Positions 27,364-36,537 of a stretch of 64,000 nt of DNA are shown here, piece by piece; position 1 is the first letter of the stretch; the number at the start of each line of letters is the position of its first letter. Source of the DNA: Planctomycetaceae bacterium (GTDB taxonomy: Bacteria > Planctomycetota > Planctomycetia > Pirellulales > Thermoguttaceae). Made by a program: the position numbers and the translations under genes. Location: the NCBI GenBank assembly GCA_012719125.1, contig JAAYAY010000024.1, forward strand, positions 1-64,000. The letters are read 5' to 3'. Under the pieces are notes generated by a model that had not been told where the DNA came from, did not search any database, and worked only from the letters and a program-made list of their open reading frames with translations.

Positions 27364-27432
27364 CGTAGCTTGGCTCTCCAGAGCCGAGTCTTCTGGCGGT
27401 TCCTGTGGTCGGCTCCGGAGAGCCAACCTACG
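27364..27432. repeat. Palindromic repeat, family D
   Basis: 24-nt inverted arms at 27364-27387 and 27409-27432 with two mismatches; core GGCTCTCC(A/G)GAGCCGA, with a 21-nt loop. A different family from A, B and C. It could terminate the upstream gene. Confidence 0.8.
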
Positions 27433-27479
27433 ATAGATGTGACCGTGGACGGCAAATGTTCTTAGGAGAGACTCATCCG

Positions 27480-27698
27480 ATGCAACAAGTGAAACTGTTC
27501 AAAAGCGTGGAGAACGAGGTCGGCAACCTGGAGAAGGAGATCAACGACTGGCTCAGCCGCAGCGGGGCCAAGGTTGTCTCGATCACGGGTAACATCGCAC
27601 CCCAGAGTGCCAAGCCCGATGGCGGCGGCGGGCTGGGCAAGGGCAGCTTTTCGCCCTCCGACGTGTTCGTCATCGTGCTCTACGAGATCGGAAGTTGA
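27480..27698 (+). CDS. Small conserved-type hypothetical protein, 72 aa
   Basis: MQQVKLFKSVENEVGNLEKE with a Shine-Dalgarno-like AGGAGAG 8 nt upstream. An N-terminal helix is followed by a beta strand (AKVVSITGNIAP), a Gly/Lys/Ser linker and a C-terminal strand VFVIVLYEIG. The layout resembles small dodecin-like or sporulation-S-type proteins that carry similar VxSITGNxAPQ segments. Function unknown. It is convergent with the 56-aa coiled-coil gene. Confidence 0.7.
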   Translation: MQQVKLFKSVENEVGNLEKEINDWLSRSGAKVVSITGNIAPQSAKPDGGGGLGKGSFSPSDVFVIVLYEIGS

Positions 27699-27729
27699 AA
27701 GCCTGATTCGGGAGTATCAGGACTTCTCC

Positions 27730-27900
27730 TCACGACTCCTTGAGCTTGGCCACCTCAGCCTCCGCTTCGGCAATCTGCTGTTCGAGCAGCTTGATTTCTG
27801 CCGGATCGTCGGCCTGCCGGCGCGCGCCGGCCAGTTGCTGGCGGAGCTTCTGAATCCGTTGGTTGATCATCTCGATCTTCTTCTTGGCCTTCTTGTCCAT
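27730..27900 (-). CDS. Coiled-coil microprotein, 56 aa
   Basis: MDKKAKKKIEMINQRIQKLR begins a wholly helical, Lys/Glu/Gln-rich product with heptad-like Ile/Leu spacing (IEMINQRIQKLRQQL, IKLLEQQIAEAEAEV), ending AKLKES and a TGA stop. GAGGAATC lies just before the ATG. It is upstream of nothing obvious, and 27 nt downstream (in transcription) of the CCA-type nucleotidyltransferase stop, so it is likely its operon partner. A short homodimeric coiled coil is the simplest reading. Confidence 0.75.
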   Translation of the reverse strand: MDKKAKKKIEMINQRIQKLRQQLAGARRQADDPAEIKLLEQQIAEAEAEVAKLKES

Positions 27901-27927
27901 GATTCCTCGTTTGACGTCGTGGTTGGC

Positions 27928-29190
27928 TCAGTTCTCGGACAGTATTCGATCGACGAGTTGCAGGGCCGCGGCGGTCGAATCGATCCGACCGTCGAGTTGG
28001 GCGTCGCGAACCTGATCGAGCAGTTCGCGATAGATCGGTCCGCGGGGTACGCCGTGCTCGATCAGGTCGGCGCCCGACAGGAGGGGAGCCGGGTCGATCT
28101 CCTCATGCGGCCGGGCAAGCTGGCGGCGGCACCAGGCGACGTCGGCATCGTCGGCCTCGTCGGTTGCCCGCTCGGCCTGCATCCAGTCTAGCAAGTCTCC
28201 CGCCCCCTCGGCCACAAGCACGCGCTGCACCGACGACCACGCCTTGTGCTGCACCGCGTCGAGCGCGCCGTGACGATCGAGAAGCCAGGCAATCCGATCG
28301 ATCTCCTTGTTCGTCAGCCGCCAGCGCTCCCCGATCTTCCCGGCCGTTTCTGTATTAACAGTCGGCCAGAAGGCTGCGGCCAATGCAAGGGAGAATCCGG
28401 GGTGATCCAGACGATCGACGACTTCGAGGGTGCGCTCGAAACACTTCGGGTCGGTCGCAGCAGCTTCGTTCAACTCGGGCAGGATCGCCGCGGCCAGTCC
28501 CGAATCGATCAGCAGGCGGATGCCGGCGGCGCGGCGAGGACCCGTCAAGACCTGTCGCATTTCGGCCGAGATCCGCTCCGGACTGACGACCCGGATCTGC
28601 TCGGCCATCTGGCGGATTGCGTCGAGGGTTTGCGGCTCCAACTGGAAGTCAAAGGTCACGGTGAAGCGGAGGGCGCGGAGCATCCGCAGCTTGTCTTCCG
28701 TGAACCGTTCGACCGGATTCCCGATGGCCCGGATCTGTCCCAGGCGGAGATCGTCCTGGCCGCCCACGTAGTCGATCACGCGCTCTTCGAGCGGATCATA
28801 GAACAGCCCGTTGATGGTGAAGTCGCGGCGAGAGGCGTCTTCCTGGGCGGTGGTGAAGTGAACGGCGTCGGGGTGCCGCCCGTCGGAATAACCGGCATCT
28901 TCCCGGAAGGTAGCCACCTCGATCTGGCCCGCCCCTTTCGGGCCGAGGATGGTGATAACTCCGAAGCTGGCGCCCACGGCCAGAGTGCGGCGATGGCCGA
29001 ATAGCTTCCGGACCTGCCGGGGTTGCGCGTCCGTTGCCACGTCGTAGTCCTTGGGCTCCCGGCCCAGGAGCCGGTCACGCACGCACCCACCCGCCCAATA
29101 GGCCTCGTGCCCCGCCTCGCGGAGTGTGCGGACCACCTCCACGGCAAAGGAGCGAGCGGCTTCGGGCTGGTTGCTGGAATGGTGGACCAT
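27928..29190 (-). CDS. cca: CCA-adding enzyme / poly(A) polymerase family nucleotidyltransferase
   Basis: 420 aa from ATG 29190 (MVHHSSNQPEAARSF); the open frame extends to 29310 without support. Class II nucleotidyltransferase: AYWAGGCVRDRLLG near residue 30, catalytic KDYDVATDA near 48, then RRDFTINGLFYDP and the RNA-binding ERFTEDKLRMLRALRF. It adds or repairs CCA on tRNA 3' ends, or adds A/C depending on subtype. The two tRNA genes in this window do not encode CCA, consistent with a need for the enzyme. Confidence 0.93.
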   Translation of the reverse strand: MVHHSSNQPEAARSFAVEVVRTLREAGHEAYWAGGCVRDRLLGREPKDYDVATDAQPRQVRKLFGHRRTLAVGASFGVITILGPKGAGQIEVATFREDAGYSDGRHPDAVHFTTAQEDASRRDFTINGLFYDPLEERVIDYVGGQDDLRLGQIRAIGNPVERFTEDKLRMLRALRFTVTFDFQLEPQTLDAIRQMAEQIRVVSPERISAEMRQVLTGPRRAAGIRLLIDSGLAAAILPELNEAAATDPKCFERTLEVVDRLDHPGFSLALAAAFWPTVNTETAGKIGERWRLTNKEIDRIAWLLDRHGALDAVQHKAWSSVQRVLVAEGAGDLLDWMQAERATDEADDADVAWCRRQLARPHEEIDPAPLLSGADLIEHGVPRGPIYRELLDQVRDAQLDGRIDSTAAALQLVDRILSEN

Positions 29191-29497
29191 GGGTGCGAAC
29201 TTGAGCTGCAGGACACCGGGAGAATACGAAGGGCACGCGATAGCGCCGCCGCGTCGGGAGGGCGGCGGTTTGCCTTTCACAAGGCTAACGGACCCGTCCC
29301 TTGTCGACAATCCGAGGCAGGTGGGAGTTCAGGCTTCCGCCTGCGGATCTCAGGCTGAAGCCCGTACTCCAACGGCCTGTCTCAGGCTGAAGCCTGCACT
29401 CCAACAGCCTACTGTCCAGCCGAGCCCGGGAAACTGATGAGCCGAGCGGCCCCGGGGGCTTGTAAAACCGGGCCCGGTATTCTAAAAACAAGGGAGC
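29191..29497. repeat. Spacer with 32-nt direct repeats
   Basis: Two copies of CTCAGGCTGAAGCC.G.ACTCCAAC.GCCT at 29349-29379 and 29381-29411 (period 32), preceded by an inverted half-copy (GGAGTTCAGGCTTC near 29328). This is another dispersed spacer family. No gene is seen between the cca start and tRNA-Leu. Confidence 0.75.
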
Positions 29498-29582
29498 GCC
29501 GAAGTGGCGGAATTGGCAGACGCGCCAGGTTCAGGACCTGGTGGCCGTTAAGGCTGTGCAGGTTCAAGTCCTGTCTTCGGCA
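29498..29582 (+). tRNA. tRNA-Leu (anticodon CAG)
   Basis: The acceptor stem GCCGAAG/CTTCGGC closes a type II tRNA with a long variable arm. The anticodon stem CCAGG/CCTGG bounds the loop TTCAGGA, giving CAG. The T arm is CAGGTTCAAGTCCTG. No encoded CCA. Followed by a strong terminator at 29601. Confidence 0.97.
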
Positions 29583-29600
29583 TTTTTCGCCATCCATTGA

Positions 29601-29633
29601 AGAGGACCGGCCACACGATGTGGCAGGTCCTCT
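29601..29633 (+). terminator. Terminator after tRNA-Leu
   Basis: Stem AGAGGACC/GGTCCTCT with a further inner pair GCCACA/TGTGGC, followed by TTCGTTCT. It lies 18 nt after the tRNA. Confidence 0.75.
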
Positions 29634-29806
29634 TTCGTTCTGGGGCCTGCGTTCTGGGCAGGCCGGCACGCTACCGAGCCGCGGTGCTCCTATGGACTGG
29701 CGTCTCAGAACTGCTAAGATGGGGGGATATGTTTTCGGTGGAAACGGGATTCGTGGAGTTCTCGTCTTGCCGCCATTAATGAGGATGGAAGTACGAGTTC
29801 GAAGTC

Positions 29807-30025
29807 ATGCCTAAAGAAAAAGGTATTGAAGTCCCAGGCGTTGTGACGGAAGCGTTGGCCAACACGCGTTTTCGCGTTCAGTTGGAAAACGGCCACAACG
29901 TGATTGCCCACGTGGCCGGACGGATGCGCAAGCACTTCATCCGTATCGTGCCGGGCGACAAAGTCAACGTTGAGCTATCGCCCTACGATCTGTCGAAGGG
30001 CCGAATTGTCTACCGCGAGCGGTAG
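29807..30025 (+). CDS. infA: Translation initiation factor IF-1
   Basis: 72 aa, the family's usual length. A single S1/OB fold: [20 protein letters not shown], then [21 protein letters not shown] and [13 protein letters not shown]. It binds the 30S A site and assists IF2/IF3 during initiation. It stands alone here between tRNA-Leu and the convergent DUF4432 gene, not in a ribosomal protein operon. Confidence 0.98.
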   Translation: MPKEKGIEVPGVVTEALANTRFRVQLENGHNVIAHVAGRMRKHFIRIVPGDKVNVELSPYDLSKGRIVYRER

Positions 30026-30042
30026 GTCTCTACGGGCCGGTC

Positions 30043-31206
30043 TCAGGCCGACCACTCCGGGTTCGGCTTCTCGAGTATCTCCGGCGCGACTGCTTTCTGC
30101 AGCGCCTCAACGGCCTGTTCCGCACGAGCCACGCTCTCTGCGTTACCATGCGCGGTCAGTTCGATCTCGAAACTCCGCGACTCACCCGGCGCCAGCGTCA
30201 CGACTCGCCCGGCCCGTTTCTCGACCGACTTGGCGTTCGGGAAGTTGATAGCCGGCTCGAAACCCGTCACATAGCCGTCGGTGGCGGCCTGGCGATTCTT
30301 CCAGAGGGTGAAGCAAGGAAGCTGGTTCTTATTGAAAGCGAGCGAAACGCCCCGGTTTCCGCCGGCACTCTTGAGCAGAGTCTGGGTATTTCCCTGGGCG
30401 TCGGCCGCCAAGTCGAAGAAGAAGGCCGCTTCGGGGGTACCGGGGCTTTCGGGACCGTAGGTATCCCATTCCGACAGGTTGCCGACTGCGACGGCGTCGC
30501 GCGGGGCCATCTTGGCGACGGGCAAGACCGCTTTTGCCCCGGGGCCCAGCAGGGGAACGCCGAAGTTGATGTGGTAGAGCAATTCCAGTTCGCTCGGCTC
30601 GGCCCAGAGATTCGTGACAGTATCGGTCACGGTGAAGCCGGGTTGGCCGATCTTCGTCGTGTAGGTTGTGGTGAGTTGGAGCTTGTTGAAGAACAACCGG
30701 GCTTCATGAACGACGCCTGTCACGCTGATCTCACCCGACGCGGCGTCAACGGCCACCTCAACCTTGTGGGCCGGCGTGTTGGCGATCTTGCCGTGGAGTG
30801 GGTAGCGGAGGCTGCCGTTTTCGTTGAACTCGGCGGCCCCGTTCGACTCCAGCCCGCAGCGGACGATCAGCTCATCGAACCCGGCCAGCCAGCCCAGACC
30901 GCTCGGTTCCCAAAGGGGGACGAAGGCCGGGTTCACCGGCCCCCGAGCAGGCGACTTCCAGCCCAGTTCCACCTCCCCACAGACGGCCTTCCAGAGTCCC
31001 ATACCCCGAGTGGGGAGGATAGTGAATTGCGTGGAACCGTTGTCGACCTGGACTACGTCGACACCGTCGGAGAGCCCGCCCTGCAGACGGCGTTTTGTGA
31101 TGGAGAAGTCGCCCGGGGCATCTTCGGCGTCGGCAGCCGAAATGCTCTGGGTATCGACATAGACTCCGTTGGTTGTGTCGATCAGCGTCCAGGTTTGCTT
31201 GGCCAT
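30043..31206 (-). CDS. DUF4432 family protein (aldose-epimerase-like)
   Basis: 387 aa from ATG 31206 (MAKQTWTLIDTTNGVYV). DUF4432 proteins have the beta-supersandwich fold of aldose 1-epimerases; the segments LPTRGMGLWKAVCGEVELGW, GFDELIVRCGLESNG and ELLYHINFGVPLLGPGA fit it. The conserved His in YHINFG is a likely catalytic residue. It presumably acts on a sugar or sugar derivative and opens the carbohydrate region 30-45 kb. No signal peptide. Confidence 0.88.
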   Translation of the reverse strand: MAKQTWTLIDTTNGVYVDTQSISAADAEDAPGDFSITKRRLQGGLSDGVDVVQVDNGSTQFTILPTRGMGLWKAVCGEVELGWKSPARGPVNPAFVPLWEPSGLGWLAGFDELIVRCGLESNGAAEFNENGSLRYPLHGKIANTPAHKVEVAVDAASGEISVTGVVHEARLFFNKLQLTTTYTTKIGQPGFTVTDTVTNLWAEPSELELLYHINFGVPLLGPGAKAVLPVAKMAPRDAVAVGNLSEWDTYGPESPGTPEAAFFFDLAADAQGNTQTLLKSAGGNRGVSLAFNKNQLPCFTLWKNRQAATDGYVTGFEPAINFPNAKSVEKRAGRVVTLAPGESRSFEIELTAHGNAESVARAEQAVEALQKAVAPEILEKPNPEWSA

Positions 31207-31628
31207 GTCTGGGCTCTCCATGAAATTGCGGCGGGTGGGGAGGGTGTCGCTCAGTGTATCGGTCGCGGCGGCGGCTTTCCAGTCGGGGTGAACCCGGCCC
31301 TTTCATTGGCTCCAATTACTTGCCTTCGGCCGTGGAACACCGTAAAACAGGGGCTTCGGAACGCCCGAAGTCAGTCGTTCCGGCAGATATTGTATTGCGG
31401 CAAATGAGCCACGAGGCGGCGGATTCAGACGCTTCTGGCAAGTATCGGTCCGACAACGTGTGAAATCGGCCGATAGATTGGTAATTCGCGTTGTCGCCAG
31501 GGATTCGGATCGCACACCGGAAGGGTGGGCGGGCTGGGTTGACCTGCGAAACCAAGTTTTAGTCCATCGGACTTGGCCGTTCATTTTGCGACACGGCCAT
31601 GCCCGAGAAGCCTGGGAGTCAGTCAAAC
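31207..31628. other. Intergenic region between divergent sugar genes
   Basis: It contains a short hairpin (CTTCGG/CCGAAG near 31351) and a weak TTGACC at 31539. It must hold the promoters of the DUF4432 and cupin genes. No gene seen. Confidence 0.45.
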
Positions 31629-32876
31629 ATGTGTGCATCCAAGATCGTTGCGAAAGATAACGTCGGCCGGATTCTCCAGCGTGCCATGGACGCCGGCGAA
31701 GGCATCCTCAGGCTCACTCCGAACTGGGTTCCTCGCAATTTTCTCCATCCGGGCAAGCGGATCAAGCTGGCGCCGACCGACTGGTACGCCCTGGGCGTTC
31801 ACCGCGGCGGCATCGACGAGCGCTGGTTTGCCAGCACGACCGAGGCCATGAACGACAACCGGGCCGACGACGAGGGCCTGAGCTATTGCGTGTTCGAGGG
31901 GCAGCGGTTCCTGCTCCGCGACGCCGTGGCCGAAGGCCAGGGCAAGATCGTCGGCGAAGCGATCTGGAACGAGTACAAGCGTTGGCCCGTCTACTCGAAG
32001 TTCTTCGACAACATGGGCCCCATTCCGCACCACATGCATCAGCAGCAAGAGCACGCCGCGAACACCGGCCAGCAAGGCAAGCCGGAGTGCTATTACTTCC
32101 CGCCTCAATTGAACGCGGCCGAGAACCACTTCGACTACACCTTCATGGGGCTGGAGCCGGGCACGACCAAGCAAGACGTTCGCCGCTGCCTGGAGAACTG
32201 GAACAAAGGGGACAACGGCATCCTCGATCTTTCCAAGGCTTATCGCCTGAAGCCCGGCACGGGCTGGATGATTCCCGCCGGCGTGCTTCACGCGCCCGGG
32301 TCGATGTGCACCTACGAGCCCCAGTGGGGCAGCGACGTGTTCGGGATGTTCCAGTCGATTGTTGAAGGCCGGGAAGTTCCCTGGGCTCTCCTGGTTAAGG
32401 ACGTTCCGGAAGACAGGCACCAGGACCTCGACTACATCATCGAGCAGCTCGCCTGGGAGAAGAACGTCGATCCCAACTTCAAGCAGAGCAACTATGTGGA
32501 ACCGATCGTCGACAAGGCCGCCTCGGGCGACGGCTACACGGACCGTTGGATCGATTACGGCGGGTTCGACGGCCAGCAACTCGTCAGCGCCAAGGAACTG
32601 ACGATTCAGCCCGGGGTCAAGATGACGCTGCGCGATCCGGGGGCAAGCGGCTGGATCACCGTCCAGGGTTCCGGCCGGATGGGCAAGATGGCTCTGCAGA
32701 CGCCCGTCATGATCCACTATGGCGAAGAACCTTACGACGAGGTGTTCATCACGGCCCAGGCGGCAGCCGGCGGGATCGAGATCGAGAACACGGGCTACGA
32801 GCCGCTGGTGGGCTTGCGTTACTTCGGTCCGAACGTTCACCCGTCGACGCCGCAGATCGGCGACCACCGCAAGTAG
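31629..32876 (+). CDS. Cupin, mannose-6-phosphate-isomerase-like protein
   Basis: 415 aa from ATG 31629 (MCASKIVAKDNVGRIL). Cupin strands around PHHMHQQQEH (two His and a Glu as metal ligands, near residue 136) and LKPGTGWMIPAGVLHAPGS resemble the type I phosphomannose isomerase core; a second cupin half is at the C-terminus. In a sugar cluster it probably isomerises a sugar or sugar phosphate. GGGAG lies some distance upstream. Specificity unknown. Confidence 0.8.
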   Translation: MCASKIVAKDNVGRILQRAMDAGEGILRLTPNWVPRNFLHPGKRIKLAPTDWYALGVHRGGIDERWFASTTEAMNDNRADDEGLSYCVFEGQRFLLRDAVAEGQGKIVGEAIWNEYKRWPVYSKFFDNMGPIPHHMHQQQEHAANTGQQGKPECYYFPPQLNAAENHFDYTFMGLEPGTTKQDVRRCLENWNKGDNGILDLSKAYRLKPGTGWMIPAGVLHAPGSMCTYEPQWGSDVFGMFQSIVEGREVPWALLVKDVPEDRHQDLDYIIEQLAWEKNVDPNFKQSNYVEPIVDKAASGDGYTDRWIDYGGFDGQQLVSAKELTIQPGVKMTLRDPGASGWITVQGSGRMGKMALQTPVMIHYGEEPYDEVFITAQAAAGGIEIENTGYEPLVGLRYFGPNVHPSTPQIGDHRK

Positions 32877-33061
32877 TAGAACGCGGTTTCTCGAACAGCG
32901 GAGTGAAATGGACGAGAACTCGGTAATTCGAGCATTCGTCGAGTAGGCTCGTACTGCCTACTCGCAGCAGTGACAGGTCCCAATCTCGGCCGGCGACCGA
33001 ATCGTGCCCGGCTGGGTATGCGGGCAAATACGTTGTTGGCAGTGAAGAAGGGGAACGACCG

Positions 33062-33574
33062 ATGAGAAACTTACCGGCAGCGACATCACGCGGGCGCATC
33101 ACGGTGTTTGTTGTGTTCTCGATTGGAGCCGTGAGTGCTGCGACTTCTTCTGCCGAAACCTACCGGAGCACGCCGGTGCCGCGAGACCAGTTGCCGTATC
33201 TGCCGCAGATTGAACGGTTCCTCGACGCGGTGGAGCGGGCCGATATTGGGACCGCGGTCGACGCTCTCCAGTGGACGGGTGACGCGTCGAGCAAACTCAA
33301 GCAGCAGTTGGCCGGTGCTGCAACCAGCCTGGGCAAGTCCGACGGGCACGAGCTCATCGCAGTGCGGCGAATCTCGCCAAGGCTGCATCAGATCTACGGA
33401 GCAATCCACTACGAGAAGCAGCCCCTGCTGTTTGTCCTGCATCCACGGTATTACGCCGGGGCGTGGCGAATTCAGACGGTCACGTTTTCCGCCGATCCCA
33501 AGGGGATGAACGACCTGGCCCCGCTCGAACCGGTTGCCCCGGCGAGCGGCGAACGGGTCGCCGCCCGGTTCTGA
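33062..33574 (+). CDS. Hypothetical secreted protein, 170 aa
   Basis: GGGGAACGACCG precedes the ATG. Signal peptide about residues 1-32 ([20 protein letters not shown]). The mature part has no motif I recognise; the C-terminal [20 protein letters not shown] suggests a small alpha/beta fold of the DUF3887 or NTF2-like kind. It lies between the cupin and isomerase genes in the same direction. Function unknown. Confidence 0.7.
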   Translation: MRNLPAATSRGRITVFVVFSIGAVSAATSSAETYRSTPVPRDQLPYLPQIERFLDAVERADIGTAVDALQWTGDASSKLKQQLAGAATSLGKSDGHELIAVRRISPRLHQIYGAIHYEKQPLLFVLHPRYYAGAWRIQTVTFSADPKGMNDLAPLEPVAPASGERVAARF

Positions 33575-33632
33575 TTCACACACAACCACGAGTCGTATCC
33601 ACGACCTCACTCAGAAGCAACGGAGAGAATCG

Positions 33633-34691
33633 ATGAGCGAGCATGTGAACAACTATCCCAAACTCCACAACGCTGCCTGGCCCGGGGTCGTCGGCAAGGG
33701 CGACGGAGGCGAGCCGCCGATCGACCTGGATACGATGCTCGACCTGACGGCCGCCGCCGAGGTGGACGGCGTCAAGTTCGACGGATTCGATCTGTTTCTC
33801 TATCTACCCCACATCGACATCGACGCAGCCGTGAAGAACGACGATGTCATCAAGGAACTGGCCGACAAGGCCCAGGCTCGCAACCTGGAGATCGGCACGG
33901 TCGTGGCCCCGATCTGGCCGCCCACCGGCGGCGGCTCCGCCATGGGCGACGCCGACGAGCGTACCCGATTCCTGGGCCAGGTCCGTAAGGGCTGCTATGT
34001 GGGCCAGAAGCTGCGGGAGCTGGGCGTGCGGCCGAACGGCAACATCCGCATCGACACGGGCGGCGGCGTCGAGCCCTGGCTGGCCGATCCGGACGGCAAC
34101 CAGAAGATCATTGCCGAGACCTTCCGCCAGGCCTGCGATATCGCCGAAGAGCATGGCGAGACCCTGGCCGCCGAGGGCGAGATCTGCTGGGGCGGGATGC
34201 ACAGTTGGAAGCGGATGCTGCAACTACTGGAAATGGTCGACCGGCCCCATACCCTGGGCTTCCAGGCCGACATGGCCCACACGCTCCTCTACCTGATGGG
34301 CTACAACGCTCCGGAAGACGCGATCGTGCCCGAGGATTTTGACTTCAGCGACAAGGAGGCGTTCGACGGGGCCTACAAGCAACTGACCGACGCCCTGCGG
34401 CCCTGGACGAACGACCTGCACATCGCCCAGAACGACGGGTCGGTGCACGGTTCGGGATCGCACGACAAGACGGGCCGCCACTGCACGGCGACCGACCCCG
34501 CCGGCAAGCTGGACATCACCCACCATGCCGGCTTCTGGCTTCGGGAGAACGGGCAGTTGACGAGGAAGATCCGCCACCTGTGCTGGGACGGCTGCATGTT
34601 CCCCAACGAGGTGATGATGAATCCGCAAACCTGGAACGACATCCTGGCGGCGATGCTGGCGGTGCGGGACGCACACGGTTGGCGAGAATGA
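33633..34691 (+). CDS. Sugar phosphate isomerase/epimerase-like TIM barrel
   Basis: 352 aa from ATG 33633, with GGAGAG 9 nt upstream. AP-endonuclease-2/xylose-isomerase-like barrel: [20 protein letters not shown] at the N-terminus, [10 protein letters not shown] with a metal-binding Glu near residue 188, [15 protein letters not shown], and [20 protein letters not shown]. It probably isomerises a sugar or cyclitol, working with the cupin protein and the Gfo/Idh/MocA dehydrogenase at 37336. Its stop codon lies inside the first 59-bp repeat flanking the Uma2 module. Confidence 0.88.
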   Translation: MSEHVNNYPKLHNAAWPGVVGKGDGGEPPIDLDTMLDLTAAAEVDGVKFDGFDLFLYLPHIDIDAAVKNDDVIKELADKAQARNLEIGTVVAPIWPPTGGGSAMGDADERTRFLGQVRKGCYVGQKLRELGVRPNGNIRIDTGGGVEPWLADPDGNQKIIAETFRQACDIAEEHGETLAAEGEICWGGMHSWKRMLQLLEMVDRPHTLGFQADMAHTLLYLMGYNAPEDAIVPEDFDFSDKEAFDGAYKQLTDALRPWTNDLHIAQNDGSVHGSGSHDKTGRHCTATDPAGKLDITHHAGFWLRENGQLTRKIRHLCWDGCMFPNEVMMNPQTWNDILAAMLAVRDAHGWRE

Positions 34692-34744
34692 CGAATGTCG
34701 AAATCGGAATGACGAAAGAAGTCCGAATGAACGGATGACGAATG
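34686..34744 (+). repeat. 59-bp direct repeat, left copy (family G)
   Basis: GAATGACGAATG-type sequence with 52 of 59 bases shared with 37233-37291. Rich in GAATGACGAA subunits. The two copies bracket the Uma2/AAA/TOPRIM genes. Similar GAATGACGAA strings are known from many planctomycete spacers, so this is a dispersed family. Confidence 0.85.
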
Positions 34745-34816
34745 GGTGGGAGACCGGTTTTCAGGTGAAACGGGACGGCCGAAGTGGCAGAATGCGAAGA
34801 GCAGGAGCATGTCTCA

Positions 34817-35398
34817 ATGTCTGTACAGTCCAAGCCGTATGTGACACCGAAGGAGTACCTGGAACGCGAGCGCGCCACGGAAGAGAAGCACGAGTACTTC
34901 CAGGGCGAGGTCTTCGCGATGGTTGGCGCCAGTTTCGCCCATGTAACCGTTGCCTCGAATGTGGTGATATCGCTGGGCTCCCAACTCCGAGGTAAACCGT
35001 GCCAAGTGTTTTCGGCGGACCTTCGTGTGAACGTATCTCGAACCGGGCTGTATACGTATCCGGATGTAGGCGTTGTCTGCGGCGAGCCGGAGTTCGGCGA
35101 CGAACATCGCGACACGCTGCTGAATCCGAAGATCCTCATCGAGGTTCTGTCGTCTTCGACGGAGGCCTACGATCGTGGCAAGAAGTTCGCCCACTACCGG
35201 ACCATCGAGAGCTTGGCGGAGTACCTGCTCGTGGCGCAAGACCAGCCGCGCATCGAGCAGTTCATCCGCCAAGCCTCCGGCGATTGGCTGCTGCACGAAG
35301 CGTCGAGCCTGGATGAAAGAATTCGATTGCCGTCGATTGAATGCGAGTTGAAGCTGGTTGAGGTGTACCAACGAGTCGAGTTTTCCGAAGCCGAATAA
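34817..35398 (+). CDS. Uma2-family PD-(D/E)XK nuclease
   Basis: 193 aa from ATG 34817 (MSVQSKPYVTPKEYLERER). Uma2/DUF820 features: YPDVGVV with Asp83, LIEVLSSSTEAYDRGKKF with Glu109 and the Lys pair, and LAEYLLVAQDQPRIE. The family has the restriction-endonuclease fold, is greatly expanded in planctomycetes and cyanobacteria, and is largely uncharacterised; target unknown. It ends 9 nt before the AAA ATPase gene, and the three genes 34817-37203 form one tight unit. Confidence 0.92.
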   Translation: MSVQSKPYVTPKEYLERERATEEKHEYFQGEVFAMVGASFAHVTVASNVVISLGSQLRGKPCQVFSADLRVNVSRTGLYTYPDVGVVCGEPEFGDEHRDTLLNPKILIEVLSSSTEAYDRGKKFAHYRTIESLAEYLLVAQDQPRIEQFIRQASGDWLLHEASSLDERIRLPSIECELKLVEVYQRVEFSEAE

Positions 35399-35407
35399 GA
35401 CCTTCCC

Positions 35408-36535
35408 ATGTTGACCAGCCTCGAAATCAAGAACTTCCGTGCGTTCTCTCACCTCGTCATCGAGCGGCTGGGTCGGGTGAATCTGATCGTGGGGAAGAAC
35501 AACGTCGGGAAGACGACGCTGCTGGAGGCGCTGCAGATATGCGGGTCGACTTCGGTGCCAAGTACGATTCGGTCAATCCTTGAGGCTCGCTCTGAAGTAC
35601 GGAGTTCCGCCGACTTGACGCCTGCTGGAGAAAGCAGGCCGAAATTCGTAATCTCGTCACTGTTTCATGGACGCGATGTATGGCCAAATAACGAAGCAAG
35701 TATCGGTGTCCGCGCTGTTGACGCAGACATCTACGAGTGGCTCTTTGAAACTCAGATCGTCGACCAGACTGGTGATCGATGCTTGACCGTTGACCTCAAT
35801 CCAATAGGGCGCCGATCGGTTTTTTTCAGCGATGGCAGCGCAAAGACGGCAGACAATCTTCCAGAGGAATGGTCGTTCTTGCCAGTCAATCCCCCGATTT
35901 TGCTTGGGGAAATCAGCAACCAGGAAACGGAATCGCTCGTCGCGACGTGGTGGGATGCTACCTGGTTGTCGGACGGTAAGGTGCCGGTGTTGAATCTGCT
36001 CAAATCCCTGGCTCCTGTTCGGGATGTGATCTTCGTGCGCGATCCATTCGACTCGACGATGCGAATTGCGAGAGTGCAGACGGAGAACTTCAAGGACCCC
36101 ATCCCGCTTGCGTCAATGGGAGGAGGAGCTACGCGTTTATTTCACATAGCGCTCGCAATGGAGTTTGCCAGGCATCGTGTGAGCCGAATTGAAGAAGCCC
36201 CGGAGGGCCCGGGACCTCGTCTTTCACTGGGGTCGAGAGATCTGTATTCGTTCGTGCTGATTGACGAAGTCGACACGGGCATCCACCACACGATGCACCG
36301 CGACCTGTGGCGGTTCATCTTCCAGGCTGCAAGGTCGCTTGACGTCCAGATCTTCGCCACCACCCATTCCCTCGACTGTCTTCGCGGCTTCGCCGAGGCG
36401 GCAGCGGAAGACGAAGAGGCGGATGCCCAGGTGATCCGGCTGGAACGAGTGGAAGGCGAGAACCAGACCGGGGCCGTTGTCATCGATCGCGAAGGATTGC
36501 CCATCGTGATCCGAGATTCCATTGAGGTGCGCTAG
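35408..36535 (+). CDS. AAA ATPase, OLD/SMC-like (AAA_15/AAA_21)
   Basis: 375 aa. ABC-type ATPase: Walker A VGKNNVGKTTLL at residues 29-39, signature-like LASMGGGATRLFHIALAMEF near 235-254, Walker B FVLIDEVDTG with Asp286/Glu287, and the H-loop ATTHSLD near 317-323. The middle (60-230) is variable. It lacks the fused TOPRIM domain of OLD proteins; instead the next gene, 2 nt after the stop, encodes a separate TOPRIM protein, an arrangement like PARIS AriA/AriB or split OLD systems. Likely senses and drives the partner; not directly shown here. Confidence 0.9.
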   Translation: MLTSLEIKNFRAFSHLVIERLGRVNLIVGKNNVGKTTLLEALQICGSTSVPSTIRSILEARSEVRSSADLTPAGESRPKFVISSLFHGRDVWPNNEASIGVRAVDADIYEWLFETQIVDQTGDRCLTVDLNPIGRRSVFFSDGSAKTADNLPEEWSFLPVNPPILLGEISNQETESLVATWWDATWLSDGKVPVLNLLKSLAPVRDVIFVRDPFDSTMRIARVQTENFKDPIPLASMGGGATRLFHIALAMEFARHRVSRIEEAPEGPGPRLSLGSRDLYSFVLIDEVDTGIHHTMHRDLWRFIFQAARSLDVQIFATTHSLDCLRGFAEAAAEDEEADAQVIRLERVEGENQTGAVVIDREGLPIVIRDSIEVR

Positions 36536-36537
36536 AG

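Noticed and set aside
25518-27455. Minus-strand 645-codon frame opposite the transglutaminase-like gene
   Set aside because: Arg/His-rich shadow translation without motifs; the plus-strand gene has a membrane helix and catalytic motifs.
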